NCBI GenBank assembly: GCA_041395665.1
Contig: JAWLAB010000003.1
Span: 62,001 to 126,000 of the forward strand
Origin: Pseudomonadales bacterium
Lineage (GTDB): Bacteria > Pseudomonadota > Gammaproteobacteria > Pseudomonadales > UBA7239
Direction of reading: 5' to 3'
DNA length: 64,000 nt
The translations under genes were made by a program, and so were the position numbers. Under the pieces are notes generated by a model that ran no database searches, was not told where the DNA came from, and saw nothing but the letters and a program-made list of their open reading frames with translations. This document shows positions 61,971 to 64,000 of the stretch, in pieces (the first letter of the stretch is position 1; every line of letters starts with the position of its first letter).

Positions 61971-62642
61971 GTGCGCATTTTATTGGTTGAAGATAATCGC
62001 GATATTCTGGCCAACTTGGCTGATTATTTGGAGTTAAAAGGTTACACCGTCGATTGTGCGCAAGATGGCATGACGGGCTTGCATCTAGCCGCTACAGAAC
62101 CATTTGATCTCGCTGTTTTTGATGTGATGATGCCAGGTATGGATGGCTTTACGCTGTGCAAACGCTTGCGTGAAGCGCGCAACAATTTGCCTGTGATTAT
62201 GTTGACAGCGCGCGACACACTGGATGATCGTTTAGAAGGTTTTTCTGCGGGAGCCGACGACTATTTGGTGAAGCCTTTTGAGTTGTCGGAACTGGCGGCG
62301 CGCATAGAAGCGGTGTTGCGCCGCACGCACGGTGCGAGTCGGTTGCTCGCTGTAGAGGATCTCTCGTTTGATTTGGATTCGCTGGAAGTGACGCGTGCGG
62401 GCAAGCACATAAAAATGCACCCGATCGGTTTGAAATTGTTGGAAGTGTTGATGCAACGCAGTCCATCCGTTGTGCGCCGCGAACAATTGGAAGCGGCTGT
62501 TTGGGGTGATGATTGCCCCGATAGCGATAGCTTGCGCAGCCATATCCATCAGTTGCGCCAATTGATTGATAAGCCGTTTGAGACTCCGTTATTGCACACC
62601 GTACACGGCATCGGCTTTCGCTTGTCTGCACAGAAAGACTAA
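61971..62642 (+). CDS. OmpR/PhoB-family response regulator
   Basis: A 223-residue regulator. The receiver domain has the acidic pocket VEDNRD, phospho-acceptor Asp51 in AVFDVMMPGMDG, Thr in MLTARDT and Lys in LVKPFELSEL. The C-terminal winged helix (about 125-220) includes RREQLEAAVWGDD and SHIHQLRQLID. GAGGTGAT precedes the GTG start. It pairs with the histidine kinase 29 bases downstream; targets are unknown, though the neighbouring InaA-type gene is a candidate. Confidence 0.93.
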   Translation: MRILLVEDNRDILANLADYLELKGYTVDCAQDGMTGLHLAATEPFDLAVFDVMMPGMDGFTLCKRLREARNNLPVIMLTARDTLDDRLEGFSAGADDYLVKPFELSELAARIEAVLRRTHGASRLLAVEDLSFDLDSLEVTRAGKHIKMHPIGLKLLEVLMQRSPSVVRREQLEAAVWGDDCPDSDSLRSHIHQLRQLIDKPFETPLLHTVHGIGFRLSAQKD

Positions 62643-62671
62643 GTTTCAAAACAATAAAAAGAGTTTTCGTT

Positions 62672-63970
62672 GTGCAGGGATTGAAAAAAAATCAAAAGTT
62701 ATCGCGCCGCATTATGCTGGCTTTTGTATTGATGGCGGCAGTTATCAGTGCCTTATTTTCTGTCGGTATTGTCGTTGTCGTTCAGGTGGTTGAAAAACAA
62801 TTACTGAGCAACACGCTGCACGATGATTTGACTTTGGCGATGGCGCGCTACAGCGAAGGGCGTGAATTAGGTTTGTTGCCAGGCTCTAACTTCTACCATG
62901 AAAAAATCAATCAAGCAGAAGATTACAGTACGCCGCCAGAGTGGTTGAAAGGATTGAGATCTGGGTTCCATGAAGTGTTTCGTGAAGGGCAGGCTTATCA
63001 CGCCTTGGTGTATGAGCAGGGCGATGAAAAGTTTTTATTTTTGCGCGACCAAACTAATTTGGAAAGGCGAGAGCATGCTTTGTATCTCATTATTCTTGCC
63101 GGCTTTTTATTGAGTGTTGTTGCTGCATGGGTGTTGGGTTATTTTTTGGCGCGGCGCATCATGTCGCCGGTTATTTTATTGGCAACACAAGTACGCGGCC
63201 GTGAGAAAAAAGCGCCAGAAGAGCTGCCACTAGCTAATGATTTTGCCAATGATGAGGTAGGGCAGTTGGCAGCGGCGTTTGATGATGTATTAGAGAAAGT
63301 TCATCACGCTCTGCAACGCGAACGGTTTTTCACCAGCGATGTCAGTCACGAGTTGCGTACGCCATTGACGGTTATCACAACAGCATCTGAATTGCTGCAA
63401 GCATCGCCACAGCTCGGTGAGAAGCAAAAAAATCAGCTGGCGCGCATTCAGCGAGCGGCACAGGAAATGCGCGATTTGGTGCATACCTTTCTGCAGTTGG
63501 CGCGCAACCAATTGGAAGTGGACACCTCGGTCAGCCGTGTCACTTTGGGGGCGATGGCGCAGGAGCAGCAAGAGCAGTGGCAATCATTGGCGGATAACAA
63601 ACAGTTGGCGCTATCGTTGATCATTGAATCTGCTCTTCCTGCTTCGCTAGAGGAGCAGCGTTTCAATACGGCGTTACTGCGAGCCGTGATGTCTAATCTG
63701 ATACGCAATGCCGTGCATTACACCGATAGCGGCTTTGTGCGGATCGTTCTCACGCGAGAAGGTTTCCGAGTGGAGGATTCGGGCAAGACAATTGATGAAG
63801 GCAGCAAAGAAGCCATTTTTCAGCCCTTTGTGCGTGGCGCAGCGGCGCGCGGTGAAGGCTTGGGCTTGGGTTTGTCCTTGGTGCGGCGCATCTGCGAGCA
63901 TCAGGGCTGGGATATCCGTTTGTATCCCTTGTTGGATGGCGGTAACTGCTTTGAAGTCCGCCTCTGCTGA
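62672..63970 (+). CDS. Membrane sensor histidine kinase
   Basis: A 432-residue kinase from GTG 62672. Two membrane segments (about 15-37 and 135-158) enclose a periplasmic sensor of about 95 residues, followed by a HAMP-like linker, the HisKA box FTSDVSHELRTPL with phospho-acceptor His226, and HATPase motifs: NLIRNAVHY (N box), VEDSG (G1), FQPFVRG (F) and GEGLGLGLSLV (G2). The sensed signal is unknown. The last 30 bases of the window after it hold no gene. Confidence 0.93.
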   Translation: MQGLKKNQKLSRRIMLAFVLMAAVISALFSVGIVVVVQVVEKQLLSNTLHDDLTLAMARYSEGRELGLLPGSNFYHEKINQAEDYSTPPEWLKGLRSGFHEVFREGQAYHALVYEQGDEKFLFLRDQTNLERREHALYLIILAGFLLSVVAAWVLGYFLARRIMSPVILLATQVRGREKKAPEELPLANDFANDEVGQLAAAFDDVLEKVHHALQRERFFTSDVSHELRTPLTVITTASELLQASPQLGEKQKNQLARIQRAAQEMRDLVHTFLQLARNQLEVDTSVSRVTLGAMAQEQQEQWQSLADNKQLALSLIIESALPASLEEQRFNTALLRAVMSNLIRNAVHYTDSGFVRIVLTREGFRVEDSGKTIDEGSKEAIFQPFVRGAAARGEGLGLGLSLVRRICEHQGWDIRLYPLLDGGNCFEVRLC

Positions 63971-64000
63971 TCGTTTTTTGTACAAAAGTGTTTTTTAGCT

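Overview
The window is an ordinary gammaproteobacterial chromosome segment of moderate GC, with no rRNA, insertion sequence, prophage or CRISPR array. Conserved gene order points to the Pseudomonadales/Cellvibrionales side of the class: mutS-fdxA, thrS-infC-rpmI-rplT-pheS-pheT-ihfA-merR-tRNA-Pro, ftsK-lolA-rarA-crcB-serS, nudJ-mnmA-hflD and fadBA all resemble Pseudomonas-type neighbourhoods. I cannot name the genus from sequence alone.

Layout. 1-13.4 kb: end of a sulfatase-like gene, fdxA, mutS, a GNAT acetyltransferase, a MATE exporter, a glycosyltransferase-like unknown, metG, dcd, and a minus-strand group of purB, a 2-oxoglutarate/Fe(II) oxygenase and a GT39-like membrane protein. 13.4-13.9 kb: the only long non-coding stretch. 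It is AT-rich, carries three consensus DnaA boxes plus one near match, and ends at tRNA-His. 13.9-35.4 kb: every gene is on the plus strand: a second GT39-like protein with an SGNH hydrolase, an aldehyde dehydrogenase, a frameshifted CcmH-CcmI fusion gene, a DUF3617 protein, the translation cluster thrS to ihfA, tRNA-Pro, rmuC and a complete pgaABCD operon for poly-beta-1,6-GlcNAc. 35.4-41.8 kb: an SGNH protein, an iron-storage locus of two complementary bacterioferritin subunits plus bfd, a beta-hydroxyacid dehydrogenase, a SRPBCC protein and an HvfABC (bufferin-type) RiPP cluster. 41.9-52.8 kb: alaS, ftsK, lolA, rarA, crcB, serS, a DUF1289 protein, miaE and another SGNH protein. 52.9-57.6 kb: fadBA and a phosphomannose-isomerase-like protein. 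57.6-61.2 kb: a minus-strand run nudJ-mnmA-hflD-tusDCBE covering the last steps of the 2-thiouridine sulfur relay. 61.3-64 kb: an InaA-type kinase and a two-component system.

How the parts work together: the Tus proteins and MnmA form one sulfur-transfer path to tRNA; one Bfr subunit keeps the ferroxidase site and the other keeps the haem ligand, with Bfd as electron donor for iron release under an apparent Fur-controlled promoter; PgaABCD make and export a biofilm polysaccharide; HvfB and HvfC are expected to modify the cysteine-bearing HvfA peptide, probably for copper buffering. The most notable items are the HvfABC cluster, the DnaA-box region at a gene-strand switch, the split-function bacterioferritin pair and the broken ccmH reading frame.
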